From the NCBI GenBank assembly GCA_947359465.1, contig OX375874.1:99451441-99515440 (forward strand): a DNA stretch of 64,000 nt. Direction: 5' to 3'. Both the position numbers and the translations under genes were made by a program. A model generated the notes under the pieces. That model was not told the origin of the DNA and made no database searches. It saw nothing but the letters and a program-made list of their open reading frames with translations. The number at the start of each line of letters is the position of its first letter. The stretch's first letter is position 1. This document shows, in pieces, positions 8,865 through 20,739 of this stretch. The DNA comes from Metellina segmentata. Its lineage: Eukaryota > Arthropoda > Arachnida > Araneae > Tetragnathidae.

Positions 8865-11528
8865 CACGCAACACCACCACAAAGTATTCGACTAAAAGTG
8901 GTAGGTAAGTCAGAATAAAGCAAGTTGTAAGTCTAACTATGTCATTATTGAAATAATAATGCCGTTATTGAAATAATTATGTCGTTATTGAAATAATAAT
9001 AATGCTTAAAAAATTCGAACTAGAATTATTCAAACATTACAAAATTCTTTGTCATAATGACCGGAAAAAATTGCGAAATTCCACAATGTCGCATGCCGGA
9101 TGCAAGAGTGACACAAGTCAAAAATATTGTTTTGTTGACTATGAATGCGAGAGCACTCGCCGTAAATCGTCATTTTTATTAATTGAGTTGTTCATAAAAA
9201 AAAATTAAGAAATGGAATCCCAAATCTCTCTCAAAATCGTATTTTGTAGTGGTAACCTTAGTGTCACCTTTCGTCATTTTGTAGCTATGTCATACAGCAA
9301 AATGCTATGTAGTGAAATGTATTAATAAATGGATATGCATGTGTAGGATTTGCGTCCAAAGTAAGTTGTAGAAATTATAAAAATGGCGAAAGGTGTTAAA
9401 ATATTATTTTATTCTACGAAAAACGTCAGTCATTATATATTTTCATCATCTCTTCAATCTAGAGTAAACCAATTCAAACCGAGTAAGGTCGGGTATTTTG
9501 CTAGTAGGATTGCAAGATTGTCGAAATGGTTGGAAGATTAATTTTTTACTAATGAAATCGTGTAATAATGAAATATTTGATTTCTTTAAAGAAATTTAAG
9601 AGGTGAATGTTTGGACTTATTATTCAATATTTTTATTCAATATTATTATTCAATATTATTAGTCAAATATTTTTACCTGTGGTATCATTTCCACGCAGAG
9701 AGATGAGTTACAGAGCAAATGTACTTAAATTCCATTTTCTGTATCACCGGGGACCCGGCAAATAAAAATTCGAAACAAATCATTTTTGATATTTCTACCG
9801 TCTATAAAGTCAAATATCCTTAGGTCATTGGTAAAAATTTCAATAATTGGAAGCATTTTAAAATATTTATTTTTTAAGTAGATGCACAATTACCGAGATG
9901 TACGTCCTTACGAAGTTTAAAACCTTATTTCTCAGAACATACTTTTTTCATGTTTGGCAGAATATTACTCAAAAACTACTTGACATACGTTTTTTAAATA
10001 TTTTATGCTTGTTTATGAAGCAATTTCAAAGACTTTAACACAAGAAATAAATTATTAAAAGCTTACTTAAAAAAATATTTTGTCTAAAATATTCAATTTA
10101 TTTTTGGTCTCTTAAAAAAATTATAGTTTTTTGAATTTAAAAAAAATAAAAAAAAACATGTGAAAGTCTTTAAAAGTATTCAAAAATTACACATTAACAA
10201 TTTCATATTAATACAGTAAACTATGAATAAATGAGATGCCGCAAAGTATGTGAATTTAACATGGATGCCTATAGAGGTGTCGTTCCCCCTTATAAGAAAA
10301 TTGCACTCTCCATTTTCAAAAGACATGAATGAGCTGAACACATTTTATATGGTCTGGCAAGAAAAAGGGCATGAAAAAGATATATAGATCATAGAATGTA
10401 AGGACGATTCTATGAGAGAAATCAGTAAATATATTATAAGAGTTTCGCAATTATTCTTCTTAATTCAGTGCTTCTTTGATTGAAGTTGCTTTAAACGCAA
10501 TAAAAGTAAATTTTTAAAAATTTACATTTTGTTTTAGTTTTTAATATGTTTTTTGAGGAAACTATAAAATTAACGGTCTGCATACTCAATTCTGTGGCAT
10601 ATAATTTTTAAATTATAATATTTTAAAGCTATCGTTAAAATATTCTAGCGAATATAAATTGTCTCTTCAGTCTAATACAGTTTAAATACATACACTTTGC
10701 CAGTCCTGTAATAATTAAGTTCATACTCGTGATTACTATAAAGTTTTATGTTTCTAAGAAACCTATTCAACGTGTACACTAAATTTTAGATGCTATTGCA
10801 TACATTTATCAGAAATTCAGACACTTTTTTCAATTTAATATTCGATTAATATTTCTAGAAATATAACTATAAGTGTCCTTGTCGGAGGTAATGTAATATT
10901 TTATAACATCATTACGCAAGGTGGTCCTCTGTATTTTGCTTTGAAGAGATATGTTAGACAGTAAATGTCTCTGAAAACATGTGTCCTCTATACATTCTGC
11001 ATCGGAAATGCTTAGTAGTGAGAAAAGTACAGTGAATACTTCAAATTGGTCTTATGGAAAATCATATAGTTTACACAAATACATGTTTGTGTTATTAAAG
11101 ATACTATGGTACTATTTTAAAAAGTTTAGAATGAGAATTAAATAGAATCTTTGACTATAAGGAAATGGTTTGCATTTCATTGCTCAGACAGTCTGTTTTA
11201 AATGTACCAATTAAGCACAAAAACTGTTTTCAGTAAAGAAGTTTTACTACAATAAAGTATATACTTTATACTGCCTGCAACATTAGTGAGATAATTTATG
11301 TATAATCGTTTTTGAAGGATTATATAATTTGTGATATATTATTATCGTAAACTGCTCATTGTTCGGTTCATAATTCGGTTCAATAAATCACACTTGTCTA
11401 TAAATTGTCAATCATCCATTCAATAGACGTGTTATTAATTTTCCCACTTACATTAATGCCTACAAAAAAAAGTAAAATCAATAGATTTTTACTAGTAATA
11501 GTAACAAAATAAATGATAATATATAAAA
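8865..11528. other. Block A left part, no convincing gene
   Basis: AT-rich DNA. Three copies of a 19-base unit (near GTTATTGAAATAATAAT) lie at about 8943-9003. The small frame open at 46910-47062 in block B is broken here near 9122 by one missing A. A frame of 52 codons starts at 9384 and corresponds to 47237. From about 10820 the DNA resembles the upstream regions of the GR genes at 42116 and 53569. Confidence 0.45.
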
Positions 11529-12172
11529 CTAGGGGGCCTGCCCCCTGCTCGCTAACGCTCGCCAACCCCCGGAGGATTGCTTCGCAATTCTCATTGGTTC
11601 GCTGCGCGAACCTATGCTCGCTTCGCACGCATCAATGAAGACACGTGTCCTAGCAGAAGGAATTGATTACAAAATATATTCCAAAAAAATATTTTTCAAA
11701 TCTAAATTTGTTGTATTACATAAAAGATATATGCAGTACCTCTGGAATCAGAATTTAAATGAAAACTTTGAGCAAATTTTTACTCGCAGTGTAAGCGCTG
11801 CTTTGGAAATTGAATACACAGCATTTTGTTTGTGTGTACATTTCCCCAGTACTCGAGCCACCCATACACTTTTTGACTGAGTTTGTTGTCGAAATTTGTA
11901 GTGCACGCGTCTTGTTGTGCTATAATTGTTAGCCTTGAAAAGGACCGTTTTTTAAATAGCCCTGAAAAGATCCTCCGCTTTCTTAGATTTCTATTACAAA
12001 CCTCAACAGCTCGTCTAAAATTCATTTTTTTCAATAAAATTTCATCCGATAACGTTATAGATTCAAATGACTCGCGAGGCTCCTAGTAAACAAACAATCG
12101 CACAATGTTGCCAAAACGCGGTAACAAATAACGTCTTTTTTGCGCGCCACGTAAGAGAAATATATATATAGA
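11529..12172 (-). mobile_element. Non-autonomous Helitron (644 bp), block A only
   Basis: The paralogous site in block B (about 49347) is empty, and comparison gives exact ends. On the minus strand the element begins TCTATATATATATTTCTC and ends with a GC-rich hairpin (GGGGGC, short loop, GCCCCC) directly followed by CTAG, and sits between A and T with no target duplication. These are Helitron hallmarks. Next to the 3' end lie three short hairpins with loops in GCTTCGC or GCTGCGC contexts. No Rep/helicase is encoded. The same 3' end is at 36547. Confidence 0.9.
11780..12083 (-). other. Open frame inside Helitron, possible captured exon
   Basis: Within the Helitron, in its own orientation, a frame of about 100 codons runs from 12083 to 11780. 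It starts right after a pyrimidine-rich TTTGTTTACTAG, which looks like a splice acceptor. The product is basic, with an RNLRKRRIF stretch and later GWLEYWGNVHTNK. I do not recognise it. Exon capture is known for Helitrons, but here it rests only on the acceptor-like sequence and the open frame. Confidence 0.35.
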
Positions 12173-12758
12173 TTAATAGCGAATTTGCATCAATAAAAAA
12201 TAAAGTTTTCAATTTGTAGTAATGCATGTTTTATGTTGAAAGTTTGAAAGTTGTGTCGTAAACACACGATTGATGTTTTATTATTCCTTACAATATGAGG
12301 GGAAAATATTTTCTCACGTAGAAAAGATCAAACGTTCGACTATTTTTGCATTCATGGCACAAACATGTTAAGAACAATCTAGTAAAAGTACATTGTATCA
12401 TCATCTCATTTGAGATATTGAATTCTATAGATTAGAGAATCATTTCAAAGAACCTTATTAGCACAGAAAAAGTTATTTTAAGGAAATAGCTTTCAGAAAA
12501 GATGTTTAACTTCAAAACAGTAAATGAACTGACACGAATCCAACACTGTGGTAAAACGTTTTCTGTTCAATTGTTTTTGAATTGCTTCTGAGTAAATAAT
12601 TTAAGAAAGTGGAATGTAATTGTTCGGTCTTTAATGTGATAAACTCTACGTATAATAAAAGTGGAGCATATCAATGTGAAGAAAGTACTTGTATTTAAGT
12701 CATCCAAATATTTACCAGTATAATCCACGTTTTAGAAAACAAAAGACAAGGCCATTTA

Positions 12759-13740
12759 ATGCCGTCATATTATACAAATTACATGTTCCTGTCTTTGTTA
12801 CATTATATACGTTTTCAGGAAAATCGAATTTTAAAACTGCATAGATTCAAAGCACTAATACCTCTGTGGACGATTCTAAAATATTATTACAATAAGGAAA
12901 ACAAAAATATTGAAACAGTTACTACGTATCTTTTCTACATTTCAGCAGCAACTCTGCAATTATTTAGTTAGTACGTTTTTACAGCCCATTCCAAAGAATT
13001 AATGTATATGGATATTAAAACATTTGTTGCTCTCATTTTTATTGCTTTTCTATCAATGCACTCTTTAGTACTCGCTCCATTTTCAAGAGAAAATAATAAT
13101 AAATCTGATAAAAATACAAAATTTGTATTTATCAAATGAGTACAGGTCTAAAATTTGTGAGTATTCTGATATATTTCTGTTGGCATTGCTATTCATTTTT
13201 CATTTCGTATCAGCAGCCATTTTCACAAAATTTTCAATGGCAACGAATTATCGTAAGGCATTCTTTACCTATGGGCATGAATTTTAAGATAAAAAATTAG
13301 TTGCATTTATTTGTTTTGTAAGATTTTTCGTTTTTTTTTTAGTATATATAAAGTGGGCGACCATCGCTTTATGGTCTACGTTTGTTCTATTGAATCGTAG
13401 TGGACGAATTCTTGATCACTTTAACAAACACCTGAAACGTATGAAAATGCATTTTTCAAAAACTTCTGAGAAGCTCAACGACTACTGCGTGATTGTGGAC
13501 ATAATACACGTTACAAAATACGTGATGTCGTTGCCTTCTTTGAAAAGGACTTGCAAAAGTTTGGTACAAAAATACCGATCCTATAAAACGCTTTTTCCAG
13601 AAAACGTATTCATTTTAAAAGGAATAAAAAAAGTAAAAGTTCTTTACATTACTGCTTATGACAGTTGTTTTCACTAACAGCTTCATAGTTTCAGCCTTCA
13701 GTTCTCTACTGACAATCAGACTGTTAATTCTTAATTTGCG
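12759..13740 (+). pseudogene. Gustatory-receptor-like pseudogene, block A
   Basis: From the Met at 12759 the sequence resembles the GR genes at 42116 and 53569 over their whole length. A TAG follows codon 70 (TGG in the block B copy), stops and frame changes lie at 13138-13300, and the part encoding TM5-TM6 is deleted: an SLPSL motif joins directly to KRTCKSLVQKY, the segment before TM7. The last part (13390-13677) is open, then shifts frame before TM7. The TAA in the EF(stop)DK stretch is shared with block B, so it was dead before the duplication. Confidence 0.8.
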
Positions 13741-15540
13741 TAGTGACAATTAGTGTAACTAACTTCAATTTTACATATCTATTTGTACAAACAAAATGTT
13801 GCTCCTTTCTCGATCATTCTTAAACAATACGAAAACTGTAGCACTTTTAGTTCTGTTTCGCATTTTGTGTAGGAATTAGAATGGATGTAGTATAAAATGA
13901 ACCACCTGCAAAATGTTTTTGGAATTAAAAGCTATTTGTCCTAGTAACAGAAAATGCAGTTTGCCTTCTTTACGAGTTGAAGCTACGTATAATTAATCAA
14001 CTTATACCTGGTACAGCTTTTGAAAAACAGTTGCTTCTATAAAAGCTGTCTCGAAAAACATATAAAATCAATATGTCATCCAACACTTAAAGATACTGAT
14101 ATTCGAAAATGCCACATATCTAGTGCAAGAATGAAAAAAAAAGTAAAAAAAAAAAAAATTATATCGCTAAAAAAACTATACGTACTAGAGAAGTGTTTTC
14201 TTCTAAGATTTCAGTTACTTCTGAGTTTTACAGGATATGCACTTAGAACGTGAATTATTAATCTTTCACAAATTCAAAGTCGCCTTTTGCAAACATCACT
14301 TTAGTATCACTTTTTCTGGTTTTGTCCAATAAGAGAGAGAGAGAGATATGTGATGTATGTGAAATGACTAAGGTACCGTAATTTGGGGTTACTTGAGCCC
14401 TGGGGGGTTATTAGAACCCAAAACAAAAAATGTTTTGAATCTGTCCGGGTTCTACAGTTTTTAAGTTACACACTTAGTTAACTTTTCCTCTGCTAGTTAG
14501 CTGCCCTAGACAGCGCCTGAGATGCTCAACTACAGCGCTGCTCTTATTGTCTTTTTCTAGTATAGATTATGTTAGAGTGTGGTAAAGAAACAAATTTGCA
14601 TGAGCTGCAAACTTCCATGTGTAGTTTTTTGTGCATGAACGTTATACACGAGGTTAGTGTAATTTTCCATGTCAATCATAGTCCTCAAGAAATAAACTCT
14701 AGTTTTAGCTGGTGAATCTTTCAGAATGCGCACTAAGAATAAAAATCATAATCACTCACAAAATATGTCGACTTTTGTAACAGTCACTTTAGTATCACAT
14801 TTTTCCGATTCCGTCCGGTAACAGATATGCCATGTATATAAAATGGATTAGCTTTGTATTGGTACTATACACATTCAAAGTTTTTTCTAGCATTGGTAAA
14901 AATGTTAAATATGTGTTAAAAACTATTTTCGTGATACTTAAACTATGTTGACAGTTTCATTACTTAATTTCCTTGTTCAAATTAAGCAATGGAACCTTAT
15001 TAAAAGCTACTCAACAGTCAAGAAAGTCCATATATAAATTTGAACAGGTACGTAATTTCCATTCAGAAACCAAATACCCGAATTAAAATTTTTTTTTATG
15101 AAGATTCCATTTTAAACAGCTTGTTATTTAGAGCAAAAAAGTATTACACATACGTTTAGCCATTTCTGGACGAATTTTTAATGGTGGTATGCCTCTACAG
15201 GTGCAATGATATGCTAGTGTTCTTAGAGAGAAAATTACATTTGGCCAATTTAATATCGCGAGTATCTGTTGACATCCACAACACTCTAACCTGTGGCCAT
15301 TTGAAACCAAGATTGATTTGAGGTGCACCAGCACCCACGTGAATGACGGTCTTGACATGACTGCAGCCCTACGGCAATTAATCTGCGATTCTACCAACTG
15401 GAATACGTGGCTGAGGACGAAAAACAGAGTGCAATAATAGTCGTAGTTGGCTCCTCCGTTGGATCCTAGCAACAACACACACAATTATGATGGTTGCACA
15501 TAAACGTTACTAAATAGTTCGTTTCATTCGAATCCTTTCG
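13741..15540. other. Intergenic region of block A with conserved unrecognised segment
   Basis: No gene I can name. It has a GA dinucleotide run near 14333-14346, absent from block B, and the sequence GGGGTTACTTGAGCCC near 14390, also in B. The segment 15128-15484 is conserved in all three blocks (40885-41154 and 52290-52646) and is open on both strands, but a stop at 15157 on the plus strand in this copy argues against coding there. At 15539/15548 lies the deletion junction described with the next gene. Confidence 0.45.
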
Positions 15541-16263
15541 ATGGAATTTGCGATGGAAGCGAACTATTATAAAGATTTATTTGCATTCGGGTATGAAGTT
15601 CAAGACAAAAAATTAGATGCAGTGTTTCGTTTTATCGGATTCTACGGATATTACTTAGTTTACATAAAGTGGCCATGTATCGCTATGTGGTCCATGTGTT
15701 TCTTGCTGTATCGGACTGGAAGAATGCTTGATGAGTTCAGCACAGACCTGAAAAATATAACTTTCTGCGTCCATTTACCAGAGACTTCTAAAAAGCTGAA
15801 TGAATACTTTGCGATTGTGGACACGATACGCGTTATGAAAAACGTGTTATCGCTGCCGTCTCTAATCTTGGCAATGATTAGTTTCTCAAATCTGTACACA
15901 ATATTGACTGTGTTTTTTATGAAAAGGAGAGTGGTGACACTTCATCACGTCTTGCTCATATTGAGTAGGATTTCGACAGGCTGTGCAATAATTATTTTGT
16001 TAACCTTTTACAGTGCTAGAATTCCCCAGCGTATGTCAGAAATAAAAGTAACTTCCGGAAGAATGATGCTAAAGCACGGATTGAACAAAACAATCCGTCC
16101 AGAAATTTCATTCCTTCTAGAAAATATCAAAAATGAAAAATTGATTTACATGACAGCTTGCGACTTGTTTGTTTTCAGCAATAGCTTCGTAGTTTCAGCA
16201 TTCGGTACTCTGCTCACTCTTGGTTTGCTCATTTTCAACTTAAATAGTGGAAAAGTTGAATAA
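15541..16263 (+). pseudogene. Gustatory receptor gene missing its N-terminal third (block A)
   Basis: The 240-residue frame is nearly identical to residues 130-367 of the complete receptor at 53569-54672. It keeps TM4-TM7, the YIKWPCIAMW and RIPQRMSEIK stretches and the C-terminal SAFGTLLTLGLLIFNL. The first 129 codons and the upstream region are gone: 1,255 bases present in block B (52702-53956) are replaced by 8 bases (15540-15547) that copy the start of the flanking GATGGAAG. The ATG at 15541 comes from this filler. Without TM1-TM3 a working receptor is unlikely. At residue 158 of the full protein it has Phe, as block C does, where block B has Ser. Confidence 0.9.
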
Positions 16264-16393
16264 AGAAAATCACTTTCTGTCGTTGAAGTTGTTGTAAAAT
16301 ATTTTAATTTCGCCACACATTAGCAACACAAAGCACCATTCGCGACGTTCTGGTATCAATACCAGAAGGAAAGATTTTAGAACAGCGCCTCTT

Positions 16394-16606
16394 AAAAAGA
16401 CTTGCAAAAGAGTGAAACAAAAATACCGAACCGATCAAACGCTTTTACCAGAAAACGCATTCATTTTGAATGGAATCAAAAAAGTAAAAGTAATTTACAT
16501 AACTGCTTATGACTTTGTTGTTTTCTCTAACAGCTTCATAGTTTCAGCCTTCAGTTCTCTACTGACATTCGGACTGCCAATTCTTAATTTTCTTAGTGAT
16601 AGTTAG
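16394..16606 (+). pseudogene. Orphan GR C-terminus (TM7), block A
   Basis: About 70 codons, from KKTCKR through NGIKKVKVIYITAYD to SAFSSLLTFGLPIL, match the last fifth of a GR and most closely the C-terminal part of the pseudogene at 12759. No N-terminal part precedes it; it begins just after the trailer of the GR ending at 16263. Block B has the same fragment at 54803-55015; block C lacks it. Confidence 0.75.
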
Positions 16607-17424
16607 TGTAACTAACTTCATTTTTACATATTTATTTGTACAATCAAGATGTCACAAATCATTGTTAAACAATAAGAAAACTGTAGTACTTTTAGTTCTG
16701 TTTCGCATTTTGTGTATGAATTAGAATGGATGTAGTATAAAATAAACCACCTGCAAAATGTTTTTGGAATTAACTCTCGAATATTTATACAGTAACCTAT
16801 TAATAATATAACTGTATAATGGAAAAAAATTTAAAAATATGCGTGAAAGTGTAAAAAAATTAGCATGCTGAAAGATTTCACCACATGGCCGTATAAAATT
16901 CGTAAATTTCGATATTTTTTAATATCAAGACTTGTATCAGCTGTTTTGTATGTAATTTTTGTTCTGAGAAAATTATATTAACAAATAAACTAAATTTGAG
17001 GTAGATTATTCAGATTTTACATTACATTTGGAAACTTACTAATGATATAATGCTGCTGCAACATCACATACAAATTTCAGTGAGATGCAATTTTAAGCAG
17101 CAGCAATGTAAAACAAGCGTTTGGAAGGAGATCCGTGCTTTATACAGTAAAAAGATAATACAAATTCGAACTAGTCACTTAAGAAATAAGACCTAGCTGT
17201 TCCATCAGAGTATAATTTCTGTATATAACTATCGGAGACACGATGTGTGACAATGTCAGTCTGATATTGTAAGATGGGTGAATGTAAGCCGAGGTCGGGT
17301 GAAGCCCCAATTTCAGACAACAGAATCAGAATCTCCGTGTTTCAAACCAGACAGGATACTGTACTGTCTCGTATTAAATTAATCGTAATATGCGTATATA
17401 TTCGTAACGTAAACTCATCTGCTC
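16607..17424. other. No gene seen
   Basis: AT-rich DNA shared with block B (55016-55830). I see no coding frame or repeat beyond that. Confidence 0.4.
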
Positions 17425-18790
17425 AAAAAAATTTAGATGCTTTTACTTAAACATTAGTTATACATTAGAAGCTATAGCACATATTTTATTGCAGGATTTA
17501 TTTTTAAATACTGTACACTTAAGTAAAACTACAAAATATTTTTTTTCTTTTATTTGAAAACTTTGCATGACTCATACGATAAACATGTTTTCTTGTAAAT
17601 GTTTTTAAAAATTGAACAAAAGAAAACTCACCCATATATCACAGAAGTACAACACGGGACTAAACAGAAGTAAGTTGATTAAACAAAGAAACAGTGGAAC
17701 AAAGTTAGTTAAACTTACAAGATTTGATGACCTAAACAAATTGAGTAGAAACGCAGATCACTCCTTGTTCATTTGACGAAGTTATAATCGTATTGAAATC
17801 TGAACCATATGTTACTTTTTAATTATTCTTTCCTAGTCATAATATTTTTTTTAATAAATCTGTCTAAAATTTATTTATTTTATTTTTTAGATTAATAAAT
17901 CTTTTTTTAATGAAATTTTCTTTGATATATTGTAAAATGTTAAGATGTTTTTACACAAAAATTATATACTATTACACATATTTTAATAATGATTTTGAAA
18001 AAATACGATTAAAACATATAAATTAGCTATTTTTACACATTTTTATAAGCATATTTAAAAAAAATTCTTTTCAATTTGCAATTAAGACATTTTGCAGTTT
18101 GATTTCTTAAAGCGTGTTTTTATGTAAGAAAAAAAATTAAAAAGAGACCTGTAAAAGTAAAATATTTTTACTTTTTTTTTTAAACTTTGCAAGACCCAAA
18201 TTGTGAAGATGTTTACTTGTACATTTTAAATAGTGAAAATGAGTTTTAATAAACTTTTAGTTCTTGAAGTACTAAATTAAATGTTCAGTTTTCTAATGCT
18301 CTTGCAAAACATACATTTTACTAAACGTTTGAACTTCTTTTTATTTACTTGAAAACCTTGTGTATATTATGCAGTTGAAATTTAAGAGCCAAATGCCTAG
18401 TTTGTACAAGTATTTTACAAGAAACTTTGTATAGGTCTTTACAATTTTAGATATACTACATTGCTACGTTAAATGGATAGTAAGTGGGTTTTGTGAATTT
18501 GAAAATAGTGTGTACACTACTATTCTGCTAAACAAAATAAGTTTTTACCCTTTCTTTATAGTTAATGCATAATTTAAAGTTTTACTCAGATCGCTGATAG
18601 TTTTACACATGAATAAAATTAAATAACAACTGAAAATTTTAAATACTGATTAATTTTTAAATGAACAATTATCATAGAAATAATGGTTAAGTATGAATTC
18701 TATGAATTCTCCAAACAATTTCTGCAAGAAACAAACTGTTCTAAAACATATTGAAAAATAATTATAAAACATATTAAAAAATAATTATAA
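17425..18790. repeat. AT-rich block, inverted relative to 5430-6805
   Basis: Reverse complement of the block right of the DFDGF gene at 5430-6805, and direct copy of 55830-57190. No gene seen. It joins directly to an inverted IAP downstream region at about 18830, an order unlike the 5 kb copy. Confidence 0.7.
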
Positions 18791-18819
18791 AAAATATTGA
18801 AAAAGTAATTGAACTTGGC

Positions 18820-19534
18820 GTGAACGAATTCTACAAGGGTGGTATTTTGAGTTTAATGTTATGAAATTAACACATATGCGGCGGCAAAAAAACTTGTAAA
18901 GATGTTCGAAACTTCTAAAAAATAATAAGACTTTCTATCAAGGACTTGTGGTAAAATCCTGTAGAAAATATTTATATCCCTTCTAAATATATTAAATATA
19001 ATAACTATTTTACTTATTTGTTGTTTTTTCATTAAATGCTAAATCTATTTTGGATAGAGGAATTTTAATGTGCTTAAAAAAGGAGTTACAAATTGCTTTT
19101 AGAAAGACGTGTGTAAACTGTAATGGAAAAAAGCTGGAAATAAATATTCATATTTTGAGATATTTTTTTCCTTTTTATTTTCTAACCGATTTTTAATTGC
19201 ATAACTTTTTCTTTTTTTTATTGTTCTTGATAAACTTTATTTTGCATTTTCCATTAAAAAAAATCACCGTAACTTTTTTTGTTGCTGCTTAACTTTTATT
19301 TTACTGTTAAACTTTTTTTAATGTTTACCTTTTTTACTGTTAAACTTTGTTTCGTAACTGATTAACTTTGTTTTTATCTCACTAAACTTTTATTTAACTT
19401 TGTAAAACAAAATACTATAATTGTAGTGTATAATATTTTTTTGACAACACTGGAGTGAAGATAAAATATTTATTGAAAACATATGAATAGGTAAAACAGT
19501 TAATATAATTGTTATAACATATCTTACAGGTCTT
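18820..19534 (-). other. IAP downstream region without its IAP, with minisatellite
   Basis: This matches the downstream region of the IAP genes (compare 454-900), in the same orientation as the left palindrome arm, but no IAP coding sequence is attached. The T-rich minisatellite is at about 19255-19400, next to the 3' end of ORF235. Confidence 0.65.
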
Positions 19535-20199
19535 TTACAAACATTTCTCCAACAGTATTAAAAATCTCTGTTGTATTCGAATACTCAAAAAGTTGCCTTC
19601 TAATATTATGTCATAAAAGTTTAACAATTTATTGCTCTTTCTTACAAAATTAATAATAAAATATTTCCAGTTAATAGCATATAAAGCAAGGGTGTAAAAT
19701 TCGCAAAAGCGTTCATCAACGCTCATCTTCATACATGTCTGAACAAATTGTTTGACTATTTCATTTTTACAACCTAAGCAATTAAAAAGAATGGTCATAT
19801 TTTTACCACAATTTCCGTTAGGCACTTGCATAGAGAAGCTATAACTTCTCTACAACGATCAGATTTATCAGTATCACTGCAGTAAAGTTTGTAACTTTCA
19901 CCAGGAAAACCATTTTTTATTTCCATTTTCACATAGTATGGCAGCAAATACCTCAAAAGCGATATTTTAAGTATTTCTGACACATTATCGTAGAATTCCC
20001 ACAGTTTAAAATACTGAGTAGAATTCATAAACACATAATGGGGCGAGAACTGAAAAGAATGGTCTTTTTTCTGAAAAGCACGTTGTAAAACCAAGTCCAT
20101 TTTTTCAGCATCAAACGCTTTAGAAAGGCAGACTTCCTTCTCGATCACTTTAACGTCGGATGCAGTTACAAACGCGAAAAACTTGCTCACCTTCTCCAT
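19535..20199 (-). pseudogene. ORF235, unknown family, block A
   Basis: Best-preserved copy type together with 57921-58597. The first frame starts at the Met at 20199 (or 18 codons upstream at 20253) and ends at 19795 with a CLTEIVVK stretch. The remainder is open from 19831 to 19535 in the -1 frame, covering NCLGCKNEIVKQ and MKMSVDERFCEFY. The frame changes at a run of five A after GGT; the fragment at 21612 has six A here and reads through. The far C-terminus is further shifted by one missing T near 19590, which block B keeps. Function unknown; Cys and aromatic residues are well conserved. Confidence 0.6.
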
Positions 20200-20253
20200 A
20201 GGAATATACCGTGTTTTCGGATGCAGGGAAACACATTCCTTCGTTGGTTGCAA

Positions 20254-20714
20254 GACACTGTGTTAACCTAAAGTAAATTTACGTATGTGGACACGTGTGT
20301 AAGCATTGGAGTTGTTAATTAGCACGAATAAATAATCGAAAAGGTGAAACATATTGTCTGGAAGTAATTGTATTTACAAATTTAAGCTTTCCTCTGGAAA
20401 CGCCTGATCGTTAAATCGCATTATTTTATACGCTTTGGGTTGGTTTGTAAAACACGTCATTTTAAGAACTTTGAGGTAAACGTTTTCAACAAATAGCTTC
20501 AACGAACCAAGATATAAAAAAGGGTTTACCAAGAGATAAAAAGGTCGTTTCTACTGTTCTACGACTAACTGTCGACTAACTATTCACGACATCACATGTG
20601 ATGTCATGTCCTAGAACAGTTGGTGATGATGAAGAGAAATTTTAAGCAGATCTAGTAGGAGCGCGAGGATAATAAGTCTAAAACAAGGGGGGGAAAAAAA
20701 AACCTTATATTTCC
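20254..20714. promoter_or_regulatory. Region upstream of ORF235, with 18-base perfect palindrome
   Basis: This separates the minus-strand ORF235 from an opposed C-terminal fragment. It holds the perfect palindrome GACATCACATGTGATGTC at 20588-20605, centred on an E-box-like CACATGTG, inside a larger inverted pair (ACTGTTCTA near 20549 and TAGAACAGT near 20612). Repeated in block B. A role in transcription is inferred. Confidence 0.4.
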
Positions 20715-20739
20715 TTGGAGGTAGGAAGTTTTTCTTTTT

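Noticed and set aside
11614..11880. Plus-strand 88-codon frame inside the Helitron
   Set aside because: Starts in the 3' hairpin region of the element and overlaps the better-supported frame on the other strand.
15660..15899. Minus-strand 79-codon frames (also 42616, 54069)
   Set aside because: Antisense shadows of the GR genes.
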